Shown here: piece by piece, positions 1 through 7,097 of the stretch
Numbering within the stretch: position 1 is the first letter of the stretch
How the letters are laid out: each line of letters begins with the position of its first letter
Source of the DNA: Candidatus Zixiibacteriota bacterium
Lineage (GTDB): Bacteria; Zixibacteria; MSB-5A5; RBG-16-43-9
Direction: 5' to 3'
Length of the DNA: 37,157 bases
Assembly: GCA_030692925.1 (NCBI GenBank)
Contig: JAUYBY010000015.1
Location: 1-37,157 of the forward strand
Made by a program: the position numbers and the translations under genes
The notes under the pieces: generated by a model
Told to the model about the DNA's origin: nothing
What the model saw: the letters and a program-made list of their open reading frames with translations, nothing else
The model's database searches: none

Positions 1-445
1 TTTTCTCTCGATCATAAGGGGTATCCTGGATGATGGTCAATCTGGGCCCACAATTAGTGCAGTTTAAAAATGGGTAATTAAACCTTCTGTCCTTCGGATC
101 AAAAAGCTCGTTTAGACAATCCGGGCAGGTGGCTAAATCCGGTGAGACTAAAACGGTTCTGGTATCCTTTTTTTTGCTTTCCCTGATCGTAAAATCCGGA
201 TACCCTTGGGGGGCAATCTTCAAAACCTTCATTTCTACAATTCTGGATTGAGGAGGAGCTGAACTTTTTATTCCATAAAGGAACCTATTTAAGTCAGGTT
301 TACTGCCTTCTGCTTCCACCTCCACTCCATCAGTATCATTTAAGACATAACCTCGCAAATGGCATTTTTGGGCAAGATTATAGACGAAAGGCCTGAAACC
401 TACTCCCTGGACAATCCCTCTGATTTCGATTCTGACGCCAGGCAT
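1..445 (-). CDS. hypF: HypF, [NiFe] hydrogenase maturation carbamoyltransferase, N-terminal part (cut by window edge)
   Basis: HypF uses carbamoyl phosphate to make the thiocarbamate on HypE that becomes the cyanide ligands of the NiFe site; it acts in the cytoplasm. The 148 codons visible begin MPGVRIEIRGIVQGVGFRPF, the acylphosphatase domain signature (RGxVQGVGFRPF), which runs to about residue 90. The start of the zinc-finger region follows, with CPDC and CTNC pairs at about residues 108-130. The start is the ATG at 443-445; no strong Shine-Dalgarno is obvious. The gene diverges from the hydrogenase structural genes, which fits its role in their maturation. The rest (second zinc finger, YrdC-like and carbamoyltransferase domains) lies outside the window, so integrity cannot be judged. 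Identification is secure from the two domains seen. Confidence 0.93.
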   Translation of the reverse strand, partial: MPGVRIEIRGIVQGVGFRPFVYNLAQKCHLRGYVLNDTDGVEVEAEGSKPDLNRFLYGIKSSAPPQSRIVEMKVLKIAPQGYPDFTIRESKKKDTRTVLVSPDLATCPDCLNELFDPKDRRFNYPFLNCTNCGPRLTIIQDTPYDREK

Positions 446-500
446 CTTAGATAAAATTAGACAACTCTAAAGAGATCCGTTCAATTGAATTAACAGAATT

Positions 501-529
501 AATATAACATAATTAATACGATTTAGCAA
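501..529 (-). promoter_or_regulatory. Candidate sigma70-type promoter for hypF
   Basis: On the minus strand a TTGCTA (-35, 524-529) and TATATT (-10, 501-506) are separated by 17 bases, about 55 bases upstream of the hypF ATG. The -35 matches the consensus at four of six positions and the -10 at five of six. This is sequence inference only. Confidence 0.45.
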
Positions 530-538
530 GCTGCTACT

Positions 539-556
539 TTGTTAAATTTTTCACAA
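539..556. promoter_or_regulatory. Rex/CRP-like palindrome upstream of hypF
   Basis: TTGTTAA-ATTT-TTCACAA matches the Rex operator form TTGTGAA-N4-TTCACAA at 13 of 14 arm positions. It lies ten bases upstream of the candidate hypF -35 and 139 bases before the better site at 695-712. The single mismatch (G to T in the left arm) mirrors the one in the gdhA site. The regulator is not encoded here, so the assignment to Rex rather than a CRP/FNR-family protein is inference. Confidence 0.5.
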
Positions 557-662
557 ACTTTTTTATTTTGAATAGGAGTATTAAGATTATATAGCCCTGA
601 AAAGCCTAATTTTATAAAGAAAAAAGGATTATCTCGCTCAACAAAAATCTCACAGATTTTCC

Positions 663-691
663 TTGACAAGAAATGCCTGTGAATGTATAAT
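663..691 (+). promoter_or_regulatory. Consensus sigma70 promoter of the hydrogenase genes
   Basis: A perfect TTGACA (663-668) and a perfect TATAAT (686-691) are separated by 17 bases, the ideal geometry. The expected start site is near 698, about 60 bases before the small-subunit ATG. A promoter this strong would normally need repression, which fits the palindrome immediately downstream. Confidence 0.85.
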
Positions 692-694
692 ATT

Positions 695-712
695 TTGTGA
701 AAAGATTCACAA
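695..712. promoter_or_regulatory. Perfect Rex-type (also CRP-type) operator over the hydrogenase start site
   Basis: TTGTGAA-AAGA-TTCACAA is a perfect inverted repeat. It equals the Rex operator consensus TTGTGAA-N4-TTCACAA, and its core TGTGA-N6-TCACA also equals the CRP consensus. It begins three bases after the -10 and covers the expected +1, a repressor position, which favours Rex, the NADH/NAD+-sensing repressor known to control hydrogenases and fermentative genes. Extra TGTGA half-sites lie at 678-682 and 717-721. Rex binding itself is inference. Confidence 0.65.
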
Positions 713-757
713 ATTCTGTGATGATTTTTTGAATAAAAACACCTGAAGGAGGTCTTT

Positions 758-1738
758 ATGGTTTTAGAACGAAGGAAGTTCCTCCAGTTAATCGGCGGCT
801 CAGCAGCCGCAATGGGACTTTCTCACCTCTGGCTTCCCAGGATAGTCCAGGCAATGCTGGAAAATCCTGGCAATCCTCCGGTTATCTGGTTTCAGGGACA
901 GAGCTGCACTGGCTGTTCCATCTCTACTCTAAATACTGTCTACCCTGACATCGCTAAGGTTTTAACTGAGATTATCAGCCTGGAGTTCCATCCCAGCATC
1001 ATGGCATCCTCAGGTGAACAGGCCTTGAAGGTCCTGGATTATGCACTGGAAAATCAGGCTGGCAAGTTCGTCCTGGTGGTGGAGGGAGCTATCCCTACCC
1101 AGGCAACAGGAAACTTCAACACTATGGGAGAAAAGGATGGGAAACCGATCACTGCCTTAGATTGGGTAACCCGTCTGGGTAATGCCTCCAAAGCTATTCT
1201 AAATGTGGGGACCTGTGCTTCTTTTGGAGGGATTCCCGCAGGTACACCTAACCCAACTGGAGCTAAAGCGGTAAGAGATATTCTGCCCAAAGCTACGATG
1301 ATTAACATTCCAGGTTGCCCCCCTCATCCGGACTGGGTTATCGGGACAATCGCACATGTCTTGCTCTACGGAATACCTGAGCTGGATAAAGATCTCCGCC
1401 CCTTAGTCTTCTACAAAGGGCTCATCCATGAGAACTGCGAGAGAAGAGCAGATTTTGAAGCAGGCAAGCTCGCTAAAGATTACGGTGAGGAAGGATGCCT
1501 TTTTGAATTGGGTTGCAAAGGACCCATGGCATACTGTGACGTTTCCATTAGAGGATGGAATAATGGAGTGAACTGGTGCAACAGGAGTGGTGGTCCTTGC
1601 ATCGCCTGCACTGAACCGACCTTCCCTGACCATAATGGATCCGGATTATACGGTCTTTTAGATAAGGACTCAATCCTGGGAATTCCCTGGAGGAAGGCTG
1701 AGGCAGACGAACCTAAAAAGCTGGTCAAGTTGACTTAA
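758..1738 (+). CDS. Group 1 [NiFe] hydrogenase small subunit, Tat-exported
   Basis: This iron-sulfur subunit carries electrons between the NiFe site and an external partner. The N-terminus has a Tat signal (RRKFLQ at residues 5-10, then a hydrophobic stretch), so the dimer is probably periplasmic. Proximal-cluster ligands are in CTGCS, GTCASFGG and GCPPHPDW. The second residue of CxGC is Gly, not the extra Cys of O2-tolerant enzymes. Distal-cluster ligands are in HENC, GCLF and GCKGP. The medial cluster has Cys in AYC, GPC and IAC plus an extra Cys in NWCNRSG where standard enzymes have Pro, so a [4Fe-4S] rather than [3Fe-4S] medial cluster is likely. There is no C-terminal membrane anchor and no cytochrome b gene follows. 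AAGGAGG at 746-752 supports the ATG. The large subunit begins 16 bases downstream. Confidence 0.95.
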   Translation: MVLERRKFLQLIGGSAAAMGLSHLWLPRIVQAMLENPGNPPVIWFQGQSCTGCSISTLNTVYPDIAKVLTEIISLEFHPSIMASSGEQALKVLDYALENQAGKFVLVVEGAIPTQATGNFNTMGEKDGKPITALDWVTRLGNASKAILNVGTCASFGGIPAGTPNPTGAKAVRDILPKATMINIPGCPPHPDWVIGTIAHVLLYGIPELDKDLRPLVFYKGLIHENCERRADFEAGKLAKDYGEEGCLFELGCKGPMAYCDVSIRGWNNGVNWCNRSGGPCIACTEPTFPDHNGSGLYGLLDKDSILGIPWRKAEADEPKKLVKLT

Positions 1739-1754
1739 GAAAGGAAGGTAACCT

Positions 1755-3311
1755 ATGGCAAAGAAAATTACGATTGACCCCATTACTAGAATTGAGGGTC
1801 ACCTAAAAATAGAGGTCGAGATTGAAAATGGTAAGGTCTCTGATGCCAGAACCTCAGGCGAGATGTTCAGGGGATGGGAGATTATTCTTAAGGACAGGGA
1901 CCCGAAAGATGCCCAGATGATCACCCAGAGAATCTGCGGTGTCTGCCCCTCTCCCCATGCTCAGGCTTCCACCTTATGTCTGGATGATGCTTTTGGCATC
2001 GATCCGCCGGATAACGGGAGGTTAATCCGAAATCTGATCCTGGGAGCAAATTACATCCAGTCGCACATACTTCATTTTTACCATTTGGCAGCCCTGGACT
2101 ATGTGGATGTGACTGCAATCCTCTCCTATACCGGAAACGACCCTGGTTTGAATAAAATCAAAGCCTGGGCAAAAATAGAAGTGGATAGCGGGAGACCAAC
2201 TGGTGTGGCTCCATTTCTACCCAGATTGAAAGGGGATTATATTACTGATGCTGACGTCAATATCTCTGCACTTGCTCATTACCTGACCGCCCTGGATATC
2301 ACCAGAAAGAGCCAGGAGATGCTATGCATCTTTGGCGGAAGAATGCCTCACGAGATAGCGATAATGCCAGGAGGTGTCTGCGAGAGGCCCACAGTGGACA
2401 AGATGACCTCTTTTCTGTATAGATTAAGAGAGCTTCAATCCTTTATTGATAATGTCTATATCCCGGACGTTTTGACAGTGGCAAAAGCCTACCCCCGCTA
2501 TTTCGAGGTCGGCAAAGGATGCGGAAATCTTCTATCCTATGGTGTGTTTGAGGAGAATAATGACGGAACCAAGAAATTTATCTCCGCAGGAGTTTATCTT
2601 GATGGTAAGGCACAACCCTTTGACCCGGGCAAGATAGCAGAATATGTGAAGTATTCCAAGTTTTCATCTAAGACCGGCTTACATCCTTCCCAGGGCGAAA
2701 CAGTTCCTCAACCGGATAAGAAGAATGCCTATTCCTGGGTGAAATCCCCAAGGTATGAAGGTAAGGTTTGTGAGGTTGGTCCCCTTGCCCGGATGGTGGT
2801 TATCCATCTTCAAGGCTCAAATCCTGCCGCATCCAGGTTAATCTCCGATGCCCTGACACAGCTTAATCTGCCGGTTTCTTCTCTCTTCTCGGTAATGGGA
2901 AGGCACGCTGCCAGAGCTTTAGAGGCAAAAATCGTGGCTGACATATGTGCAGAATGGGTGATGCAGCTGGATCCGTCAAAACCGGTTCATACTAAATTTG
3001 AGATACCCGATCAGTCCACAGGTATGGGTCTGACTGAAGGTCCTCGTGGTGCTTTGGGCCACTGGATCACCATTAAAAACAAGAAGATCGATAACTATCA
3101 GTGCGTTGTTCCTACTACCTGGAATGCCAGCCCCAGAGACGACAAAAACCAGTTGGGTCCAATGGAGCAGGCTTTGATTGGAACTCCGGTTTCTGATCCG
3201 GAAAACCCGATTGAGCCCCTACGGGTGGTTAGAGCGTTTGACCCCTGCTTGGCTTGTGCCATTCATATCCTTGAGCCGGGAAAAGATGTCAAGAAGTTCA
3301 GAGTTCTATAA
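1755..3311 (+). CDS. Group 1 [NiFe] hydrogenase large subunit
   Basis: This is the catalytic subunit that binds the NiFe(CN)2CO site. The N-terminal motif RICGVCPSPHAQAS (about residue 59 on) and the C-terminal DPCLACAIH supply the four cysteine ligands. The nickel ligand in the C-terminal motif is Cys, not selenocysteine. A 14-residue tail after the final His is the extension normally removed by the maturation protease, here probably the product at 3375-3833. There is no signal peptide of its own; the subunit is expected to be exported with the small subunit through Tat. Its 518 residues are slightly short for group 1 (usually 530-600) but all metal motifs are present. A clear intrinsic terminator follows the stop codon. 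Confidence 0.96.
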   Translation: MAKKITIDPITRIEGHLKIEVEIENGKVSDARTSGEMFRGWEIILKDRDPKDAQMITQRICGVCPSPHAQASTLCLDDAFGIDPPDNGRLIRNLILGANYIQSHILHFYHLAALDYVDVTAILSYTGNDPGLNKIKAWAKIEVDSGRPTGVAPFLPRLKGDYITDADVNISALAHYLTALDITRKSQEMLCIFGGRMPHEIAIMPGGVCERPTVDKMTSFLYRLRELQSFIDNVYIPDVLTVAKAYPRYFEVGKGCGNLLSYGVFEENNDGTKKFISAGVYLDGKAQPFDPGKIAEYVKYSKFSSKTGLHPSQGETVPQPDKKNAYSWVKSPRYEGKVCEVGPLARMVVIHLQGSNPAASRLISDALTQLNLPVSSLFSVMGRHAARALEAKIVADICAEWVMQLDPSKPVHTKFEIPDQSTGMGLTEGPRGALGHWITIKNKKIDNYQCVVPTTWNASPRDDKNQLGPMEQALIGTPVSDPENPIEPLRVVRAFDPCLACAIHILEPGKDVKKFRVL

Positions 3312-3329
3312 CTAAATCAAGGTTTGGAC

Positions 3330-3365
3330 ATAGGGGATCTTACCGTTAGATCCCCTATTTTTTTC
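3330..3365 (+). terminator. Intrinsic terminator after the hydrogenase large subunit
   Basis: An 11-bp perfect stem (ATAGGGGATCT / AGATCCCCTAT) with a seven-base loop is followed directly by a run of T to 3365. It sits 19 bases after the large-subunit stop and 10 bases before the protease start, so it separates two genes that are normally cotranscribed. Confidence 0.88.
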
Positions 3366-3374
3366 TAAAAAACG

Positions 3375-3833
3375 ATGAAAAAGAAAATTTTAATCGCCGG
3401 AATTGGAAACCTCCTTTTTACGGACGAGGGCATAGGAGTCCATATCATAAGGGAGCTCTCCAAAAATAAATTGCCAGAGTATGTGGAATTAGCCGAGATA
3501 GGAACAGCCACCTTTGAGCTTGAGAGATTCATCGAAGGAAAAGATAAAGTAATAATCGTGGACGCCATTGCCTCAGATGAACCACCAGGAACTATCTACA
3601 AACTTACCCCGGACGATCTGAAATCCGAAAAAAGAAAACTTTTGACCTCTCTTCACCAATACGGAGTAGTTGAAGCCTTAGAATCTGCTTCTCTAATGGG
3701 CATAAAGCCTGAAATGATTATTTTCGGAATTACGCCTAAAGACTACCACACCCCTTCTATCGAACTCACTCCTGAGCTCAAAAGATCGCTCCCGGAAATT
3801 GTTGAGGCAATTTTAAATGAGATAGCCTTGTAG
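3375..3833 (+). CDS. Hydrogenase maturation endopeptidase (HyaD/HybD/HoxM family, M52)
   Basis: The enzyme cleaves the C-terminal extension of the large subunit after nickel insertion. The 152 residues match the family length. Family features seen are the N-terminal GIGNLLFTDEGIGVH motif (acidic nickel-sensing residue around 17-18), IIVDAI with the second acidic ligand at about residue 56, and LHQYG with the metal-binding His at about residue 94. The ATG at 3375 has no recognisable Shine-Dalgarno, because the preceding bases belong to the terminator T-tract. Expression may therefore depend on readthrough or be deliberately low. The stop codon TAG lies inside the stem of a small hairpin at 3830-3852. 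Confidence 0.92.
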   Translation: MKKKILIAGIGNLLFTDEGIGVHIIRELSKNKLPEYVELAEIGTATFELERFIEGKDKVIIVDAIASDEPPGTIYKLTPDDLKSEKRKLLTSLHQYGVVEALESASLMGIKPEMIIFGITPKDYHTPSIELTPELKRSLPEIVEAILNEIAL

Positions 3834-3852
3834 GTCAGGGCACCCGACCTAC
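3830..3852. repeat. Hairpin of the intergenic stem-loop family
   Basis: GTAGGTC and GACCTAC flank a nine-base loop. The ends and wording match the larger hairpins at 9458-9478 and 25501-25521. It may help end the hydrogenase protease transcript, but there is no T-tract. Confidence 0.6.
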
Positions 3853-3906
3853 GAGATTGCTGTCGACCCCTGGTGACCTCCGGTACATCCTACCACTGGC
3901 ATGCCT

Positions 3907-4725
3907 TTACCACACAAGCAAATAGATCACAACGCCTACCCCAAGCAGAAAACGGTAGTATGCGAAAACATTGAAGGAGTGGCGCTCGAAGAACCTGAGC
4001 AGGACCCTGATTGCCAGATAGCCGACAAAAGCCGCAGTAGCGGCGCCCGTGAGCATGACCAGCCAGTCGTGGTTTGAGAGGCCTTCCCGGTAGGCACCGG
4101 CAAGCTTTTTGACGCCGGCGCCAAATATGACCGGTATTGAAAGAAGAAATGAGAAGCGGGCAGCGGCGCTTCGTTTTAGTCCTTGCGACATTCCGGTGAT
4201 CGTCGTGATGCCGGAGCGTGAAACACCGGGAAAGAGCGCGAGCACCTGCGCAAATCCGATCAGAATTGCGGTCTTCCACCCCAACTGCTCTATACTCTTT
4301 TCCTTGGATGAGTTCCTTTCAATGATCATGAAGAGCACGCCAACAGAGACAAGTAGACTAACGACGAGCCATAAGCTCCGAAGGATGGTATCAGCCCAGC
4401 TTTCCAGAAGGAAGCCGCCGATTCCGGCAGGAATCGAAGCGACAATTATGTACCATGCCATACGCTGGTCAAAATCGTCTTTGAGATTCCATTTGGCAAA
4501 GCTCCGGAAAAACGCTCCAATGTAGCTGACGAGATCGCGCCTGAAGTACAGGAGGAGCGCTACGAGTGTACCCACGTGGAGTGCGACGTCGAAGGTCAGG
4601 TTATCCACAAAGTCAAACTTGAATAAGTCATGGGCAATCACCAAATGAGCTGAGCTGGAAACCGGCCAGAATTCGGTCAGCCCCTGGATTATCCCAAGCA
4701 TCACTGCGTACACAAAGTCAATCAT
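3907..4725 (-). CDS. uppP: Undecaprenyl-diphosphatase (UppP/BacA)
   Basis: This membrane enzyme dephosphorylates undecaprenyl diphosphate to recycle the lipid carrier for peptidoglycan, and confers bacitracin tolerance. The 272 residues and multiple hydrophobic segments fit the family. Both catalytic motifs are visible: QGLTEFWPVSSSAHL near residue 14 (usually TEFLPVSSSGHL, so Trp and Ala replace the common Leu and Gly) and FPGVSRSGITT near residue 165. The start is ATG at 4723-4725 with a weak ribosome site. Base composition looks more GC-rich than its neighbours by eye, and the gene is isolated from the dcw cluster that uses its product, so it may have been acquired separately. Confidence 0.93.
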   Translation of the reverse strand: MIDFVYAVMLGIIQGLTEFWPVSSSAHLVIAHDLFKFDFVDNLTFDVALHVGTLVALLLYFRRDLVSYIGAFFRSFAKWNLKDDFDQRMAWYIIVASIPAGIGGFLLESWADTILRSLWLVVSLLVSVGVLFMIIERNSSKEKSIEQLGWKTAILIGFAQVLALFPGVSRSGITTITGMSQGLKRSAAARFSFLLSIPVIFGAGVKKLAGAYREGLSNHDWLVMLTGAATAAFVGYLAIRVLLRFFERHSFNVFAYYRFLLGVGVVIYLLVW

Positions 4726-5028
4726 ACATTTTGTCTAATCGATAATGTCTTCTTTGCTCTGTTTTAAATTTCATAACGATTGAACTATTGTAAAGAATTT
4801 AGTTGAGATGTTATAACTTCATTCCTTTTTTGTCAAGGTGAATCTTTGAGGAATTGGGGGGTAATAATAACCTAAAACGGAGAGGATAGGATTCGCTGAC
4901 CAGCCCTGAGCGAGTCGAAGAGAACCTCGGGGTCCCGCATTCTGCGGGACAACTGCTTAAATATCAATATGTTGACCGGTTGAAGCAGTCGGTTTTGAAT
5001 TTCAGGTTAGGTGACAAATCCGTAACTA
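4726..5028. other. Intergenic region with one hairpin
   Basis: About 300 bases with no convincing gene. It contains a clean hairpin at 4932-4950 (GTCCCGCA, loop TTC, TGCGGGAC) next to a segment reading AGCGAGTCGAAGAGAACCTC, which is of the same repeat style as 33000-33040. No promoter was found that I would defend. Confidence 0.5.
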
Positions 5029-5559
5029 TTAATCCTTTATCAAAGCTTTTACAAACTCTCGTTCATCAAGAGAAGGTGGCCCTTGTGGTGTATTAATCAA
5101 ACCCGGTACAATCATTGTTCTTAATAATTTTGTTTTTCTGATATTCTGAATTTCTTTATTTTTTTCAATACCGGCACCAATAAGAATTGTCTCAAGGTAA
5201 CTAATATCTTTTTGAACCTTTATACTAGGCTTAACGAATTTATCCTTATTGGTACGCTTAGCGATGAGGAACAGTAAAGCAGTTCCTTTTCTCTTAGCTA
5301 TGACATGATCATAGATGTTACGTTGATGACTTCCAAGGCATTCTTCAGCAAAAGAGCGTTTAGTTGTCATTCCGATATACCATGGTTTTATTCCGCGGCC
5401 TGCTTTTACAGCGAAAAGGTAACAACCACATGCAGAAGAAAGACCAGGTTCTTTTTGGTCAATATTTCCCCAGAATCCTTTCAAAACATCTTTACCTGGT
5501 TCAATCAAACCATTTGAAGATTTCTTTATTTTATGTGGTCCATGTATCGAATATTTCAT
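5029..5559 (-). CDS. GIY-YIG-like domain protein, function unknown
   Basis: This is a 176-residue protein. The central segment CGCYLF ... PWYIGMTTKRSF (about residues 44-69) has the spacing and residues of the GIY-YIG nuclease core, with a conserved-looking Arg/Lys region after it and a Glu in SYLETILIG (about residue 123) where the metal-binding Glu of the family falls. Target and role are unknown; relatives include repair and restriction nucleases as well as uncharacterised proteins. ATG at 5557-5559 is preferred over the TTG two codons earlier because AAGGAG lies six bases before it. It lies next to a broken SIR2-like gene on the same strand, 141 bases downstream of its remains. The assignment rests on motif reading alone. 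Confidence 0.55.
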   Translation of the reverse strand: MKYSIHGPHKIKKSSNGLIEPGKDVLKGFWGNIDQKEPGLSSACGCYLFAVKAGRGIKPWYIGMTTKRSFAEECLGSHQRNIYDHVIAKRKGTALLFLIAKRTNKDKFVKPSIKVQKDISYLETILIGAGIEKNKEIQNIRKTKLLRTMIVPGLINTPQGPPSLDEREFVKALIKD

Positions 5560-5700
5560 TTTCAACTCCTTGATTTTAAAATATAAAATATCATTTAACT
5601 TCTGTTTATCGGTTTTCAGATAGACCCACTTAGGGTTTTGCTTCCAGATAACACTCCAATGTTCTCAGGCGCAAATTATCATCCGCGTTTCATCTCTGTA

Positions 5701-6716
5701 TTAGAGCGGAAGCGCCACGTCAGTCCACCCACTGGAGATGGGATGCAGCAAGTTCCGGAAGTGCGACCCAATCTTGCTGTTTGGGTTTCGCAGACGAGCA
5801 GCAATTGTCTCGGCCATGGGGTCGACCAAGTACACCTTCCGAAGACCTGCGTTTTCTGACAATGCCCTAGCCAAGAAAAACATCATGTCGGTATCCGAAA
5901 AAGGGAAGCTGTACCCGATGAACGCAACGATGTTAGCCTTTGACAGTGCCCGTGCAGCGAGGCTCCAGACGGCCTTCAACTCCTCCGGCAGGTCGGGCGC
6001 TTCAGAAAGGAAGGTGGGACGATCACCGGAATCCCTGGTGCCTTGTATTTGGCAGTACATGGGTACGGGAGCGATCGTGGTTCTCCATTATAAAAGGAAG
6101 TTTGGAGGGCAACCACTCGATCCTCGACGACTAAGCCCGGCTCGTCAGCAGTGCGATACCAATTCACTGAACCGTGGAGTTTATAAAGAGGGATTTTACC
6201 GGAACCATAGAAGTTACTGATAGTTCGGACATCGCCCGCCTTAACGCGGTGGACCTCGAAACCTGGATTCACGGAAGTGCGGAGGGAGTTACACGCGCTC
6301 TCGATGTTCAGATCATAGTTCGTTGTGACGAACGACAAAGTCCCTTTAAACTCACTCGGCTCCGCCCCAATAAGCTTCTTGAGGCACTCACACCTTTGCC
6401 AGTATTCACGTGGAGAGAGTATCGTTGTGTATATCTTTTGGATGATTTCCAGTAGGCGGCGATTCCGATTCTCACCATCTTCGGTGAGACCCAAACGTTC
6501 GCCCATCTGGGAGAACGAAAGAATATCTTCGATATTTGTGGGTGAGCTTTCAAGAAAGCTGTTCGCGCGTCGTGCTTCCAAAGCCAGCCTGCCAAGAAAC
6601 GACCGATCATCGTCTGTCAAGTTCTCGCAAGAATCAGCGAACCCGAGAAACGTGTCCATCACAGGATGGTCAAAGGCTGCTGAAAAGCCAGCACCCATAA
6701 AAAGTGTAAGATTCAT
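5701..6716 (-). pseudogene. SIR2-like domain gene, disrupted by a frameshift
   Basis: The N-terminal 246 residues (6716 to 5976) show SIR2-like nucleotide-binding motifs: LFMGAGFSAAF at residues 5-15, FVTTNYD and LYKLHGSVNW. The C-terminal part continues in another frame (to the stop at 5701) with VAFIGYSFPFSDTDM and LVDPM, which are also family motifs. The frames join near 5995-6015, around PSFLK / PDLPEE; a one-base loss there explains the break. Together they would make about 337 residues, a normal size for SIR2-like NADase-type proteins, many of which act in phage defence. It could be a real pseudogene, an assembly error or, less likely, programmed slippage. No classical slippery heptamer is evident. 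Confidence 0.7.
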
Positions 6717-6736
6717 TCTCGTCTCGAGCTTGTATG

Positions 6737-6757
6737 TCAGGAGCCCGGTGCTCCTGA
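6737..6757. repeat. Hairpin between SIR2-like gene and tRNA-Ser
   Basis: TCAGGAGC and GCTCCTGA flank a five-base loop. It lies upstream of the SIR2-like gene and downstream of the tRNA on the minus strand. It may separate the tRNA transcript from the gene, but no strong T-tract follows on that strand. Confidence 0.45.
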
Positions 6758-6812
6758 TACTTTTATTTGTCTATGAACAATGAACCTCAAACCATGAACC
6801 GATTTTAATATG

Positions 6813-6902
6813 CGGAGAGGCCGGGATTCGAACCCGGGGAACGGTTTTACCCGTTCAACTGCTTAGCAGGCAGCTGCCTTCAGCCATCTCGGCCACCTCT
6901 CC
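6813..6902 (-). tRNA. tRNA-Ser(GCU)
   Basis: The minus strand folds as a class II tRNA. The acceptor is GGAGAGG/CCTCTCC, the D-arm starts GCCGAGATGG, and the anticodon stem GCTGC/GCAGT encloses loop CTGCTAA (anticodon GCU, serine). A long variable arm (AACGG/CCGTT) is followed by T-arm CCGGG-TTCGAAT-CCCGG. The 3' CCA is not encoded (GCAT follows). It borders the accessory stretch 3900-6720 and could be an integration site, though no attachment repeat was found. Confidence 0.95.
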
Positions 6903-7097
6903 GGGAAATACAGTTTGGAGTTTGTTTGTTTGGAGTTTGGAGACCCCACCCCACAACTCCAAAAAATATCATTCGTTTTACAAAGAGCAAACTCGGTATT
7001 TTTAAATTCCTTGAACTATTGAACCATTGAACAATTGAACTTTTTTTTAAGATTCTGGTAAAACTAAAGTTTTACACTCCAGCCGTTTGAGCTTTTT

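Noticed and set aside
3890..4525. Open frames in other phases over the undecaprenyl-diphosphatase gene
   Set aside because: They overlap uppP, lack family motifs and ribosome sites; the uppP frame carries both catalytic motifs.
5738..6783. Several plus-strand frames across the SIR2-like region
   Set aside because: They are shadows; all recognisable motifs are on the minus strand.
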